Shown here: piece by piece, positions 43,498 to 52,816 of the stretch
Numbering within the stretch: the first letter of the stretch is position 1
How the letters are laid out: the number at the start of each line of letters is the position of its first letter
From: Sporobacter sp038405045
GTDB lineage: Bacteria; Bacillota; Clostridia; Oscillospirales; Oscillospiraceae
Assembly: GCA_038405045.1 (NCBI GenBank)
Contig: JBBZIV010000002.1
Location: 310,001-374,000 of the forward strand
Reading direction: 5' to 3'
DNA: 64,000 bases
Notes under the pieces: model-generated
Database searches by the model: none
The model's input: only the letters and a program-made list of their open reading frames with translations
What the model was told of the DNA's origin: nothing
Translations under genes and position numbers: made by a program

Positions 43498-45021
43498 TTA
43501 TTCGTTTATCGTGACCGCTTTCGTCACGTCCGGCAGCATGCCGATAAGGTCGGACGCCGTGACGGCGTATTCCCCAAACCGCGCCGCGCAGCAATCGCCG
43601 GATTGCCCGTGGAGGAAGACGGCGGCGAGCACCGCGTCTTTCAAAGGAAATTTCTGCCCGATAAGAGCGGCGATCATACCGGAGAGCACGTCGCCCGAGC
43701 CACCCTTGGCCATTGAGGGCCCGCCCGTCGTGTTGACATAAGCCGTGCCGTCCGGCAGGGCGATGATCGTTCTGTGGCCTTTGAGCACTAAGATGCAGTT
43801 TCGGGCCGTTGCAAACGAGCGCGCTGACGAGAGCCTGTCGCCATTGGAGAGGTCACCGCCGAGCCGAAGAAACTCGCCATCGTGCGGGGTGAGAATGATG
43901 GGACAGCGCGCCTCGTCCAATACATCTATATTCACGCTCAAAGCGTTTATGCCGTCAGCGTCGAGAACGAGCGGGACGGGAGACCGGCGGATAACAGCTG
44001 TGACAAGCTCGGATATGGCCTCAGAGCGCCCAAGGCCGGGGCCGAGAAGGCAAACGTCGCATGATTTCAGCCGTTCGAGAATAGGCCCTTCGGCCGATGT
44101 TGCCAATTGCCCGTTCCGAGCGGGCAGCGGGAACACCATCTCCTCCAGGCATTTGACGGCGGCGATGGTATATACATCCTCCGGCACGCCGAGAAAAACA
44201 AGCCCAGCCCCCATGGCGGAAGCGGCGCGGGCGGCGAGCACAGGGGCGCCGGTAAAACCAACGCTGCCCGCTATAATCAGGTTACGCCCATAGTCACCCT
44301 TGTGCGTGTCGGGGCGGCGGCGCGGCAGCGAAATATCGCCGTTTGTAACAGTGTGGCAGTCCGTTTCAAGCGCTTGAACGAGTTCGTCCGGTATCCCAAT
44401 CGGGACGACGCGGACATCGCCGCAAAGCGTGCAGCCGGGCTCTATATATTGGCCCAGCTTGGGATAGGTGAACGTGACCGTCACGTCGGCGCGGACGGCA
44501 TCACCCAAAATGCGCCCTGTGTCGGACTCGACGCCGGAAGGAATATCGGCTGAGACAACGTGCGCTGCGGCGCTGTTGATGAGCCGGACAGCATCAAGCG
44601 ACGCCCCACGCAAAGGGGTGTTGAGGCCGATGCCGAACATCGCGTCAATAATAACACCGCAGCGCGCGACATACACGCCGACATCCGGCGCGTCGTCAAA
44701 ATCCTCTAAAACGCCGCCGGCCTCTTCGAGACGGCGTACCATTTCAACTGTATCAGGCGTCATTTTGCTGCGATTGCCCGTTAAGAAAACGCGAACGGTG
44801 CAGCCGTGTTTTAAAAGCTCGACAGCGGCGGCCACGCCGTCGCCGCCGTTGTTGCCGCTGCCGCAAAAGACAGCGGCCGTTCCGGCTTCACCCAGCAGAG
44901 CCATCGCCGCTTCGGCAACGGCGCGCGAGGCGTTCGTCATAAGAAGCGTCGACGGCACGCCGAGCACATCAATAGCGTATCGGTCCATTTCACGCATCTG
45001 CGCGGCGGTACACAGCTTCAA
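43498..45021 (-). CDS. nnr: Bifunctional NAD(P)H-hydrate repair enzyme (epimerase and dehydratase)
   Basis: A 507-residue fusion. Residues about 1-215 form the epimerase domain (Y-N like G-S-G-N-N-G-G-D-G near 58) and residues 220-505 the ADP/ATP-dependent dehydratase (N-like G-P-G-L-G and K-G-G-S-G-D-V-L-S-G-M-I). It repairs hydrated NADH and NADPH. TTG 45021 with GGAGGTGACG upstream is chosen over the open frame to 45048. A neighbour of alr in many Firmicutes. Confidence 0.94.
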   Translation of the reverse strand: MKLCTAAQMREMDRYAIDVLGVPSTLLMTNASRAVAEAAMALLGEAGTAAVFCGSGNNGGDGVAAAVELLKHGCTVRVFLTGNRSKMTPDTVEMVRRLEEAGGVLEDFDDAPDVGVYVARCGVIIDAMFGIGLNTPLRGASLDAVRLINSAAAHVVSADIPSGVESDTGRILGDAVRADVTVTFTYPKLGQYIEPGCTLCGDVRVVPIGIPDELVQALETDCHTVTNGDISLPRRRPDTHKGDYGRNLIIAGSVGFTGAPVLAARAASAMGAGLVFLGVPEDVYTIAAVKCLEEMVFPLPARNGQLATSAEGPILERLKSCDVCLLGPGLGRSEAISELVTAVIRRSPVPLVLDADGINALSVNIDVLDEARCPIILTPHDGEFLRLGGDLSNGDRLSSARSFATARNCILVLKGHRTIIALPDGTAYVNTTGGPSMAKGGSGDVLSGMIAALIGQKFPLKDAVLAAVFLHGQSGDCCAARFGEYAVTASDLIGMLPDVTKAVTINE

Positions 45022-45092
45022 AACGTCACCTCCGGGTCTGGCTGTCAATTAGTCTCATTATATGTCAAACACCTGTTGTAGTCAATTTTTTG

Positions 45093-45121
45093 TTGCCTTT
45101 TACCTTGGTGTATGATATATC
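45093..45121 (+). promoter_or_regulatory. Promoter of pheST
   Basis: TTGCCT at 45093-45098 and TATATC at 45116-45121, 17 bases apart, followed by a T-box leader. Confidence 0.65.
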
Positions 45122-45139
45122 TAATAAACAGGAATCATA

Positions 45140-45374
45140 TGTCATGGCTGTGATCGGGAAAATAGCGCCGAAAGACGCCAAAGAGAGGGGAGGCCGACGG
45201 CTGAAAGCCCCCTGCGTCAGAATCCGTTTGGTTCGCCCGTGAGCTCCGGCTAATCACCGGCGTTTTGTCACGTTACAGACTGATGAGTGCGGCCTTGTGG
45301 CCGAATTCGGGTGGTACCGCGGAAGGTCTGCGCCTTTCGTCCCTTATTGTGGGACGGAGGGCTTTTATTTTTTT
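45140..45374 (+). promoter_or_regulatory. T-box leader controlling pheST
   Basis: The conserved T-box GGGTGGTACCGCGG lies at 45309-45322 and is followed by a terminator stem (GCCTTTCGTCCC with GGGACGGAGGGC, 45332-45362) and TTTTATTTTTTT. An AAAGAGAGGGG element and the specifier region lie upstream; TTC at 45232-45234 is the likely Phe specifier. Uncharged tRNA-Phe would bind it and allow read-through. Confidence 0.88.
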
Positions 45375-45423
45375 ACGCCCGCCCCTGTTGGCATTGTCTA
45401 TTCAGATTCAGGAGTTGAATTTT

Positions 45424-46449
45424 ATGAAACAGCAGCTTGAAAAACTCAAAAGCGAGGCCTTGTCCGCGGTCGCGTCGTCGGAAACACCCGCCGCGCTGGA
45501 GACGGCGCGCGTCCGTTTTCTCGGAAAAAAGGGCGAAATCACGGCGATTTTAAAGCAGATGGGCGGCCTTTCCGCCGAGGAGCGGCCCGTTATCGGCCAG
45601 CTGGCCAATCAGGTCCGCGCCGACATTGAAGAAGCGATTGAAGAGCACGCTGCGCGCATCGAGGCGCAGGAGCTCACGGCGCGCCTTGAGCGCGAAGCGC
45701 TTGATGTGACGATTCCCGGCACGAAAGTCACCGTCGGCCACCGGCACCCAATGTCGATTGTCCTTGACGAGGCGAAGGACATTTTTATCGGCATGGGCTT
45801 TTCCGTCGCCGAAGGGCCGGAGGTCGAGCTGTCCGTCTACGATTTTGATCGTTTGAATATCCCTGTCGGCCACACGGTGCGTGAATGGCACGACACATTC
45901 TATATCACAGAGGATGAAACCGTCCATCTCCGGTGCCAGACGTCGCCCGTTCAGGTGCGCGTGATGGAGCGGCAAACGCCGCCCATCCGCATCATCTCGC
46001 CCGGCCGCGTTTACCGGAAGGACGAGGTGGACGCCACGCATTCCCCGATGTTCCACCAGATCGAGGGTCTCGTCGTTGACCGCGGCATCACCATGGGTGA
46101 CCTGAAAGGCACGCTCAACGCGCTCGTCGGTAAACTTTACGGAGAAGGGACGCAGACACGTTTCCGCCCGCATCATTTCCCGTTCACAGAGCCGTCGTGC
46201 GAGGTTGATGTGCAATGCTTTGCCTGCGGCGGAACGGGCTGCCGCGTCTGCAAGGGCGAGGGCTGGATTGAGCTCCTTGGCGCCGGCATGGTGCACCCAA
46301 AGGTGCTCTCCGGCTGCGGCATCGACCCAGAGGTCTATGCCGGCTTTGCCTTCGGCATCGGGCTTGAGCGCATGACGATGCTGCGCTACAGCATTGACGA
46401 CATGCGCCTCATCTTCGAAAACGACATGCGCTTTTTGTCTCAGTTTTAG
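45424..46449 (+). CDS. pheS: Phenylalanine--tRNA ligase alpha subunit
   Basis: A 341-residue catalytic subunit charging tRNA-Phe. The N-terminal coiled coil covers about 1-85. Motif 2 is in the R-V-Y-R-K-D-E-V-D-A-T-H-S-P-M region and motif 3 includes G-F-A-F-G-I-G-L-E-R. The catalytic site is followed by H-P-like G-A-G-M-V-H-P. ATG 45424 with CAGGAG; the longer frame upstream covers the leader. Shares a transcript with pheT. Confidence 0.97.
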   Translation: MKQQLEKLKSEALSAVASSETPAALETARVRFLGKKGEITAILKQMGGLSAEERPVIGQLANQVRADIEEAIEEHAARIEAQELTARLEREALDVTIPGTKVTVGHRHPMSIVLDEAKDIFIGMGFSVAEGPEVELSVYDFDRLNIPVGHTVREWHDTFYITEDETVHLRCQTSPVQVRVMERQTPPIRIISPGRVYRKDEVDATHSPMFHQIEGLVVDRGITMGDLKGTLNALVGKLYGEGTQTRFRPHHFPFTEPSCEVDVQCFACGGTGCRVCKGEGWIELLGAGMVHPKVLSGCGIDPEVYAGFAFGIGLERMTMLRYSIDDMRLIFENDMRFLSQF

Positions 46450-46462
46450 GAGGTACGAATCC

Positions 46463-48829
46463 ATGAATCTTTCAAGAAAATGGCTGTCAGCCTATACAAA
46501 TATCACGGTGTCCTCCAAAGAGTATGCCGATCGGATGACAATGTCCGGCTCTAAGGTCGAAATGACACACGAACCTTCCGAGGAGATTAAAAACGTCCTC
46601 GTCGGGCGCGTCGACACCATCGAACGCCACCCCGATTCTGATCATCTGTGGGCCTGCCAGGTTGACGTCGGCAGGGGGGAGACGGTCCAGATCATTACCG
46701 GCGCGCAGAACGTCAAAGCCGGTGACCTTGTCCCCGTCGCCCTGCACAAGTCGCTATTGCCGGGCGGCGTGAAAATTGAAAAGGGAAAGCTGCGCGGCAT
46801 GGTTTCAAACGGTATGCTCTGCTCGCTCAAAGAGTTGAACCTCGACCGCCATGACTTCCCGGACGCTGTTGAGGACGGAATTTTCATTCTCAACGAGGAC
46901 GTACAGCCCGGTGACGATATTAAGCCCATCATTGGCGCCGACGACAGCATCGTCGAATTTGAAATCACAAACAACAGGCCGGACTGCCTGTCCGTTATCG
47001 GCCTTGCCCGTGAAAGCGCCGTCACGTTTGGAACGGCGCTTATCGTTCCTGAGCCGGTTGTCAAAGGCGGCGCCGGAAATATCGCAGAGCACCTCGCCAT
47101 CGACATTGAAAGCCCGGCGCTCTGCCCACGCTACACGGCCCGGATGGTTAAAAACATCAAAATCGCACCGTCGCCGAAATGGCTTCGCCAGCGCCTGCGC
47201 AGCGCCGGTGTCCGCCCCATCAATAATATTGTCGACATCACGAACTACGTCATGCTTGAATACGGCCAGCCGATGCACGCATTTGATTACGCCTGCCTTG
47301 ACGGTGGCAAAATCATTGTCCGGACGGCGAAGACCGGCGAGACAATTCACACGCTTGACGGAACAGCCCGCGCTCTAACGCCCGACATGCTCGTCATTGC
47401 CGACGCCAAAAAACCTGTTGGGGTTGCAGGCGTCATGGGCGGTGAAAACAGTGAAATCACCGACAACACCGCCTACGCCGTCTTTGAGTCGGCTAATTTT
47501 AACGGCGTCTCCATCCGCAAAACGGCGCTGGCACTGGGCATGCGCACAGACGCCTCGTCCCGCTTTGAAAAAGGCCTCGACCCGGAAAACACCTACCGGG
47601 CTGTCCAGCGCGCGTGCGAGCTTGTTGAAGAACTCGGCGCCGGGGAAGTGCTCGACGGCGTTGTTGACATTACGGCCAAACAATACGTCCCGCGGACGCT
47701 GCAGCTCGAGCCGGAAAAAATTAACCGCCTTCTAGGCACCGATATACCGACAGGCTTCATGACGTCAACGCTAAAAAACCTCGGCTTTACGGTTGAAGGC
47801 GCTGCCGTCACCGTGCCCTCCTGGCGCGGCGATATCGAGCATTACTCCGACCTTGCCGAAGAAATCGCCCGCTTCTATGGTTACAGCAGCATTGAGCCGA
47901 CGATGTTCGGCGGCGCGACCGTTGCAGGCGGCTATACCGAAAAGCAGACACTGGAACGCCATATCGGGTACCTCTTACGGGGCATGGGCTTTTCCGAAAT
48001 ATACACGTATTCGTTTATCAGCCCGTCCGCCTATGATAAAATTAAATTGAATGAAGATTCAAAAACGCGTGACAGTGTCGTCATCTTAAACCCGCTCGGC
48101 GAGGACACAAGCGTGATGCGAACCACATCGCTGCCGTCGATGCTGGAGACGCTTGCGCGTAATGAGAACTTCAGAAATACGAACGTCCGCCTGTACGAGA
48201 TGGCAAAGGTCTATCGCCCGTCCGGCGAGATGTTGCCGGACGAGCGCCTGATGCTGACGCTGGGCGCTGACGGCGCGACGGACTTTTTTGCCCTCAAGGG
48301 CGCGGTTGAGGCCCTTTTGCGCGATTTGCGCGTCCCTGCCGTCGTCTTTGAAGCGGACCGGGAAAACCCCTCCTATCATCCCGGACGGTGCGCTGCCATT
48401 CTTTCCGGGCAGACAACCGTCGGCACCATTGGCCAGATTCACCCGGTTGTCGCCAAAAATTATGACCTCGGCGATGCCTTCGCGGCGGAGCTTGACTTTG
48501 GTCTGCTCTTAGCTTGCCGCACCGAGGAGAGCAAATATAGGCCGCTGCCGCGTTTCCCGGCTGTCACGCGTGATCTTGCCGTGATCTGCAACGCATCCGT
48601 CACCGTTGCGGCGCTGACGGATGCTATTCGCCGCGGCGGTGCGCTTTTAAAAGAAGTAACGCTGTTTGATATCTACACCGGCGCGCCGATTCCTCAAGGC
48701 AAAAAAAGCGTTGCATTCTCGCTCAAGCTGCGCAGCGACGATACAACACTCACGGATGATGACGCCGACAAGACAATGAAAAGCATTCTGGCGCTTCTGG
48801 AAAAGGAACTCGGCGCTGTGCGGCGCTGA
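46463..48829 (+). CDS. pheT: Phenylalanine--tRNA ligase beta subunit
   Basis: A 788-residue partner of PheS with the tRNA-binding B1 domain at the N-terminus, the editing B3/B4 region in the middle and a ferredoxin-fold anticodon-binding domain at the end. Characteristic runs are N-N-R-P-D-C-L-S, G-x-R-T-D-A-S-S-R-F-E-K and E-I-A-R-F-Y-G-Y. ATG 46463 with TAGGAGG 9 bases upstream; the frame extends back to 46394 without need. Follows pheS by 13 bases. Confidence 0.97.
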   Translation: MNLSRKWLSAYTNITVSSKEYADRMTMSGSKVEMTHEPSEEIKNVLVGRVDTIERHPDSDHLWACQVDVGRGETVQIITGAQNVKAGDLVPVALHKSLLPGGVKIEKGKLRGMVSNGMLCSLKELNLDRHDFPDAVEDGIFILNEDVQPGDDIKPIIGADDSIVEFEITNNRPDCLSVIGLARESAVTFGTALIVPEPVVKGGAGNIAEHLAIDIESPALCPRYTARMVKNIKIAPSPKWLRQRLRSAGVRPINNIVDITNYVMLEYGQPMHAFDYACLDGGKIIVRTAKTGETIHTLDGTARALTPDMLVIADAKKPVGVAGVMGGENSEITDNTAYAVFESANFNGVSIRKTALALGMRTDASSRFEKGLDPENTYRAVQRACELVEELGAGEVLDGVVDITAKQYVPRTLQLEPEKINRLLGTDIPTGFMTSTLKNLGFTVEGAAVTVPSWRGDIEHYSDLAEEIARFYGYSSIEPTMFGGATVAGGYTEKQTLERHIGYLLRGMGFSEIYTYSFISPSAYDKIKLNEDSKTRDSVVILNPLGEDTSVMRTTSLPSMLETLARNENFRNTNVRLYEMAKVYRPSGEMLPDERLMLTLGADGATDFFALKGAVEALLRDLRVPAVVFEADRENPSYHPGRCAAILSGQTTVGTIGQIHPVVAKNYDLGDAFAAELDFGLLLACRTEESKYRPLPRFPAVTRDLAVICNASVTVAALTDAIRRGGALLKEVTLFDIYTGAPIPQGKKSVAFSLKLRSDDTTLTDDDADKTMKSILALLEKELGAVRR

Positions 48830-48841
48830 TCAAAATGATAT

Positions 48842-48925
48842 TCTGAATATACGTTCAAATTATAATCGGCGGGCGGAAAAAACAGCTGCCCGCCGTGCCC
48901 GCCGATATTTAACCCGGTCGTTTTT
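48842..48925 (+). terminator. Weak terminator after pheT
   Basis: CGGCGGGC pairs with GCCCGCCG between 48868 and 48904, with TTTTTTT at 48921-48927 some way downstream. Just before it is TTCTGAATATACGTTCAA, similar to the palindrome next to ppiB. Confidence 0.4.
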
Positions 48926-48930
48926 TTGGA

Positions 48931-48960
48931 TTGACAAGCGAAGACCGTTTGCTGTATAAT
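48931..48960 (+). promoter_or_regulatory. Promoter of tRNA-Thr
   Basis: TTGACA at 48931-48936 and TATAAT at 48955-48960 with an 18-base spacer. Confidence 0.85.
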
Positions 48961-48988
48961 AACCCTCGCCTATAAATAATGGCGCGAT

Positions 48989-49064
48989 GCTGGTATAGCT
49001 CAGCCGGTAGAGCAGCGCATTCGTAATGCGCAGGTCGTCAGTTCGAGTCTGACTACCAGCTCCA
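48989..49064 (+). tRNA. tRNA-Thr (anticodon CGT)
   Basis: GCTGGTA pairs with TACCAGC, anticodon stem GCGCA/TGCGC around TTCGTAA, T-loop TTCGAGT, encoded CCA. Confidence 0.97.
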
Positions 49065-49066
49065 AG

Positions 49067-49104
49067 AAAACCCCTACAGTGTGGTGACTGCAGGGGTTTT
49101 TGGT
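49067..49104 (+). terminator. Terminator of tRNA-Thr
   Basis: AAAACCCCT-A-CAGT pairs with ACTG-C-AGGGGTTTT, then T. Confidence 0.85.
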
Positions 49105-49219
49105 ATTTGTACGGGAAGTGTGGCGGATGGCCGTCGCGCCCGTTGCGCTGGCGCCGAGGCGCGCATGAGCACGGCTTTTAGTCCCATGCCGGTGATATGA
49201 TTGACATTATAAAAAACAG

Positions 49220-49249
49220 TTGACCTTTTCATTTTCGTTGTGATATACT
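49220..49249 (+). promoter_or_regulatory. Promoter of rpmG-secE-nusG
   Basis: TTGACC at 49220-49225 and TATACT at 49244-49249 with an 18-base spacer. Confidence 0.75.
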
Positions 49250-49357
49250 CTCTGTACCTGTCGGCAGATGGGTTTATTTTGTGTGCCAAAATTTTGCGCG
49301 CGAAGAAACGATTCTGTCAAATTCAAACAGGGAGGCAAACAAATTGGAGGTGCCGCC

Positions 49358-49507
49358 ATGCGCGTCAAAGTCGTGCTCCGCTGCAACGAGTGCAAGCAGA
49401 GAAACTACAACACGATGAAGAACAAGAAAAACACACCGGAAAAGCTTGAGATGAACAAATACTGCCGCTTCTGCCGCAAACACACAGTCCACAGTGAGAC
49501 GAAGTAA
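49358..49507 (+). CDS. rpmG: 50S ribosomal protein L33
   Basis: A 49-residue zinc-ribbon L33 ([11 protein letters not shown], then [10 protein letters not shown]): two Cys-x2-Cys pairs make it the zinc-binding C+ type. ATG 49358 after GGAGGTG; the frame is longer upstream. It starts the usual rpmG-secE-nusG-rplK-rplA run. Confidence 0.97.
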   Translation: MRVKVVLRCNECKQRNYNTMKNKKNTPEKLEMNKYCRFCRKHTVHSETK

Positions 49508-49539
49508 AGCCGTACATCTAAGGGAAAGGATGTGTTTTA

Positions 49540-49803
49540 ATGTCGGAAGATAAGATCGCAAAAACACCCGACGGCAGAAAAGACAAGAAGAAGGAAAAGA
49601 AAAAGCGCAGAAATCCCGTGATTAAATGGCTGCGTGAAATGAAGAGCGAACTGAAAAAGGTCGTCTGGCCGACACCGAAACAGACGCTTAACAACACGGC
49701 CGTCGCGCTTGTCTTAATGCTTGCTTCAAGCATTGTCGTCTGGTGCGTCGACCAAGCTGGTGCCCAGATCGTTCAGGCCCTGCTCACGCTTGGGGGGAAA
49801 TAA
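49540..49803 (+). CDS. secE: Protein translocase subunit SecE
   Basis: An 87-residue SecE with a very basic cytoplasmic N-terminus (residues 8-30), the amphipathic stretch L-R-E-M-K-S-E-L-K-K-V-V-W-P-T with the conserved W-P, and one transmembrane helix (about 53-75). It holds the SecYEG channel together. Confidence 0.96.
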   Translation: MSEDKIAKTPDGRKDKKKEKKKRRNPVIKWLREMKSELKKVVWPTPKQTLNNTAVALVLMLASSIVVWCVDQAGAQIVQALLTLGGK

Positions 49804-49808
49804 CCGCC

Positions 49809-50330
49809 ATGTCAGAGGAAGCAAAGTGGTATGTTGTCCACACTTACTCCGGTTATGAAAATGCCGTTGCCGCGACAATTGAGAAGGCCGCTGAAAACAG
49901 AAAAATGCAGGATCTGATCCTCGAGGTCAAAATCCCGATGGAGACCGTCACGGAAATACATGACTCCCAGGCGAAAACAGTGGAGCGCAAGACTTTTCCG
50001 GGTTATGTCCTCATCAAGATGATCATGACGGATGAGAGCTGGCATCTCGTGCGCAATGTGCGCGGTGTGACCGGATTCGTCGGCTCTGCCAATAAGGCAG
50101 TTCCGCTGACGGAGGATGAGATTTCTTCTCTCGGCATCGAAAAGCATGAGATCATCGTCGGCTATGAGGTCGGCAACACCGTCAAGGTCACCGACGGCCC
50201 GCTGTTGGGCTTTCTTGGTACCGTTGAGGAAATAGAGACGGACAAGTCCCGCGTTCGCGTCATCGTTTCCATGTTTGGGCGCGAAACGCCTGTCGATCTG
50301 GATTTCGACCAGGTCGAGGCCGTCAAATAA
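49809..50330 (+). CDS. nusG: Transcription termination/antitermination protein NusG
   Basis: A 173-residue NusG: NGN domain (W-Y-V-V-H-T-Y-S-G-Y-E at the start, F-P-G-Y-V-L-I in the middle) and a KOW domain at the end (V-T-D-G-P-L-L-G-F-L-G-T-V). It links RNA polymerase with pausing, termination and the ribosome. ATG 49809 lies 5 bases after the secE stop; the longer frame upstream lies inside secE. Confidence 0.96.
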   Translation: MSEEAKWYVVHTYSGYENAVAATIEKAAENRKMQDLILEVKIPMETVTEIHDSQAKTVERKTFPGYVLIKMIMTDESWHLVRNVRGVTGFVGSANKAVPLTEDEISSLGIEKHEIIVGYEVGNTVKVTDGPLLGFLGTVEEIETDKSRVRVIVSMFGRETPVDLDFDQVEAVK

Positions 50331-50462
50331 TCCAGCAATCAAACGAGACATTTTCGGGAAACCGTTTTTGCCGGCTGCGCCCGGCAAGTGGGAGGAGCAG
50401 TGCTCCGCCAAGGTGCGCGATCTTTAGGCGCGTATCACCACATCTTTATTAGGAGGTGCACA
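50331..50462 (+). promoter_or_regulatory. Ribosomal-protein-type leader before rplK
   Basis: The region has GTGGGAGGAGCAGTGCTCCGC, an internal hairpin, then AGGAGGTG before the GTG start. It resembles L11 leaders that L1 binds to shut its own operon. No full model was checked. Confidence 0.4.
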
Positions 50463-50466
50463 CACA

Positions 50467-50895
50467 GTGGCACTAAAAGTTACAGGATTCGTTAAACTTC
50501 AGATCCCTGCCGGCAAAGCGACGCCGGCCCCCCCAGTTGGCCCGGCGCTCGGCCAGCACGGCGTCAACATTGGCTTGTTTACAAAGGAATTCAACGAACG
50601 GACAAAAAATGACCTCGGCATGACGATCCCTGTCGTCATCACCGTCTATTCCGACAGAAGCTTTTCCTTTATCACAAAAACACCGCCTGTCCCAGACCTT
50701 TTAAAGAAGGCTTGCGGGATTGAAAAAGGCTCCGGCGTTCCCCAGCGTGACAAGGTCGCGAAGATCTCCATGGACGAGGTCCGCAAGATCGCCGAGATGA
50801 AAATGCCCGACTTAAACGCCGCGAGCATTGAGGCCGCCATGAGCATGGTTGCCGGTACGGCCCGTAGCATGGGCATCGTCGTTTTGGAGGGCTAA
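50467..50895 (+). CDS. rplK: 50S ribosomal protein L11
   Basis: A 142-residue L11 with the N-terminal [17 protein letters not shown] stretch and the C-terminal RNA-binding half (A-R-S-M-G-I-V-V). GTG start with AGGAGGTG. Part of the GTPase-associated center. Confidence 0.97.
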   Translation: MALKVTGFVKLQIPAGKATPAPPVGPALGQHGVNIGLFTKEFNERTKNDLGMTIPVVITVYSDRSFSFITKTPPVPDLLKKACGIEKGSGVPQRDKVAKISMDEVRKIAEMKMPDLNAASIEAAMSMVAGTARSMGIVVLEG

Positions 50896-50898
50896 GTC

Positions 50899-51591
50899 AT
50901 GTTTAGAGGAAAAAATTATAAAGAGAGCGTTAAGCTCGTTGACAGAACACAGCAGTATGAAGCGGCAGACGCCTTTGACCTTGTCATCAAGGCCGCAAAG
51001 GCCAAGTTTGACGAAACGGTTGAGCTTCACATCAAGCTCGGTGTCGACTCCCGCCACGCTGACCAGCAGGTGAGAGGCGCCATCGTCCTCCCGCACGGAA
51101 CCGGCAAAACCCGCAAGGTGCTTGTCTTCTGTAAAGAAGAGCGCCAGCAGGAAGCGCTTGATGCCGGTGCCGATTACGTCGGCGCACAGGACATGGTTGA
51201 CCGCATCCAGAAAGAGAACTTTTTTGATTACGACGTTGTCGTCGCCACGCCCGATATGATGGGTGTCGTCGGCCGACTTGGTAAAGTGCTCGGCCCGAAG
51301 GGCCTCATGCCGACGCCGAAAGCCGGTACGGTTACGCCGAACCTCGCTCAGGCGATTCAGGAAATTAAAGCCGGTAAGATCGAGTACCGCCTCGACAAGA
51401 CGAACATTATTCACTGCCCGATCGGCAAGGTCTCCTTCGGCGTTGAAAAGCTTGTTGATAACTATACGGCGCTGATTTCAGCAGTCATCAAGGCCAAACC
51501 TTCAGCCGCCAAAGGCCAGTACATCAGAAGCTGCGTCACGGCTTCCACGATGGGCCCCGGCGTCAAAATCAATGCGCTGAAACAGCTGTAA
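50899..51591 (+). CDS. rplA: 50S ribosomal protein L1
   Basis: A 230-residue L1 with the family run [29 protein letters not shown] and G-x-x-E-Y-R. It sits on the stalk and represses its own mRNA. Usually followed by rplJ and rplL; here a repeat element and uppP follow instead. Confidence 0.97.
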   Translation: MFRGKNYKESVKLVDRTQQYEAADAFDLVIKAAKAKFDETVELHIKLGVDSRHADQQVRGAIVLPHGTGKTRKVLVFCKEERQQEALDAGADYVGAQDMVDRIQKENFFDYDVVVATPDMMGVVGRLGKVLGPKGLMPTPKAGTVTPNLAQAIQEIKAGKIEYRLDKTNIIHCPIGKVSFGVEKLVDNYTALISAVIKAKPSAAKGQYIRSCVTASTMGPGVKINALKQL

Positions 51592-51611
51592 ACCAACCTG
51601 TTTGCACGATT

Positions 51612-51689
51612 AAAAAGATTCTTCGCCTCGCGGCTTGGAATGACAGGCTATGTCATTTCAAGGGGCTTTGCCCCGAAGAATCTTTTTTT
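51612..51689. repeat. Palindromic repeat element, copy 1
   Basis: The element starts AAAAAGATTCTTCG and ends CGAAGAATCTTTTTTT, with an inner palindrome built on TTGGAATGACA and TGTCATTTCAA and GGGGC/GCCCC arms. It is nearly repeated at 58609. It also ends in a T-run, so it could terminate rplA. Confidence 0.85.
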
Positions 51690-51812
51690 GCGTTTCGCAG
51701 GCCTTTGACGGCAGAATTTTTACAATTTCGACGCATTATTGCCCTGTACAGGTCTGCCGGTTGGTGGTAACATAGGGAAGAAATATGCCGACATCTGAAC
51801 AGGAGAATTACC

Positions 51813-52682
51813 ATGATTTTAGTATCCGGCTTTCTTGAGATCATCAAATCCATCATACTTGGCATCGTCGAGGGCGTCACGGAGTGGCTCCCGATCAGCA
51901 GCACGGGTCACCTGCTGCTGCTGGATGAATTTCTGAAACTCAATGTTTCAGATAATCCGGCCCAGGCGCAGGCCTTCAGCGACATGTTCCTCGTCGTTAT
52001 CCAGCTTGGCGCCATTCTGGCCGTCGTCTTTTTATTCTGGAATAAAATCTTTCCATTCAGGCCATCGATGAAGCCGGATGAAAAGCGCGAATCCTGGTCG
52101 CTCTGGGGGAAAATCATTATTGCCGGTCTTCCGGCCGCCATCGTCGGCATCCCGTTCAACGATAAGATTGAAGAGCTGTTTTACCACAACGCCGTCTCGT
52201 CTGCCATTACCATCGCTGCAACGCTTATATTTTACGGCATTCTGTTCATCGTCATCGAAAACCGTAACAGGGATCAAGTCGCCAAGATCAAGGCGTTGCC
52301 ACAGCTTACATATAAAACCGCCCTGTTCATCGGGCTGTTTCAGCTCCTGTCGCTCATTCCTGGTACGTCGCGCTCCGGTGCCACGATCATTGGTGCAATC
52401 CTACTCGGCACGTCGAGGACGGTGGCTGCGGAATTCACGTTCGTACTCTCAATTCCGATCATGTTCGGCGCGAGCCTTTTAAAGCTCTATAAATTCGGGC
52501 TGAATTTCACCGGACTTGAGGCCGCCGTGTTGATTATCGGTATGCTTGCCGCATTTATTGTTTCAATGATATCGATAAAATTCCTGATGAACTACGTTAA
52601 AAAGCATGACTTCAAGGTCTTCGGCTGGTACAGAATTGTGCTCGGCATCGCCGTGCTCGTTTATTTTCTGATTTTGACGTAA
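51813..52682 (+). CDS. uppP: Undecaprenyl-diphosphatase
   Basis: A 289-residue BacA/UppP membrane enzyme removing a phosphate from undecaprenyl diphosphate so that the lipid carrier of cell-wall synthesis can be reused. The motif pair G-I-V-E-G-V-T-E-W-L-P-I-S-S-T-G-H (about 12-30) and P-G-T-S-R-S-G-A-T (about 180) is intact. About eight hydrophobic segments. ATG with AGGAG upstream. Confidence 0.96.
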   Translation: MILVSGFLEIIKSIILGIVEGVTEWLPISSTGHLLLLDEFLKLNVSDNPAQAQAFSDMFLVVIQLGAILAVVFLFWNKIFPFRPSMKPDEKRESWSLWGKIIIAGLPAAIVGIPFNDKIEELFYHNAVSSAITIAATLIFYGILFIVIENRNRDQVAKIKALPQLTYKTALFIGLFQLLSLIPGTSRSGATIIGAILLGTSRTVAAEFTFVLSIPIMFGASLLKLYKFGLNFTGLEAAVLIIGMLAAFIVSMISIKFLMNYVKKHDFKVFGWYRIVLGIAVLVYFLILT

Positions 52683-52718
52683 TAAGGTTGATGTAAGAAG
52701 GGCGGCTTAATGAAAAAT

Positions 52719-52742
52719 TGTATTGAATGATAATTCAATACA
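52719..52742. repeat. Inverted repeat after uppP
   Basis: TGTATTGAAT and ATTCAATACA around GATA, a 10-base perfect arm. No T-run follows directly. Confidence 0.5.
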
Positions 52743-52761
52743 CGTTATATCCGAGAGGTAT

Positions 52762-52796
52762 AATAAATTCCGGCCAAGAAAAGGCCGGAATTTATT
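52762..52796. terminator. Terminator hairpin between uppP and the UPF0340 gene
   Basis: AATAAATTCCGGCC-AAGAAAA-GGCCGGAATTTATT; the surrounding T/A-rich ends suit termination on either strand. Confidence 0.6.
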
Positions 52797-52816
52797 GTAT
52801 ACAGAGTAGCGATCCT

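Noticed and set aside
45265..45423. Longer start for pheS
   Set aside because: The extension lies in the T-box and terminator; ATG 45424 has a proper ribosome binding site and the family N-terminus.
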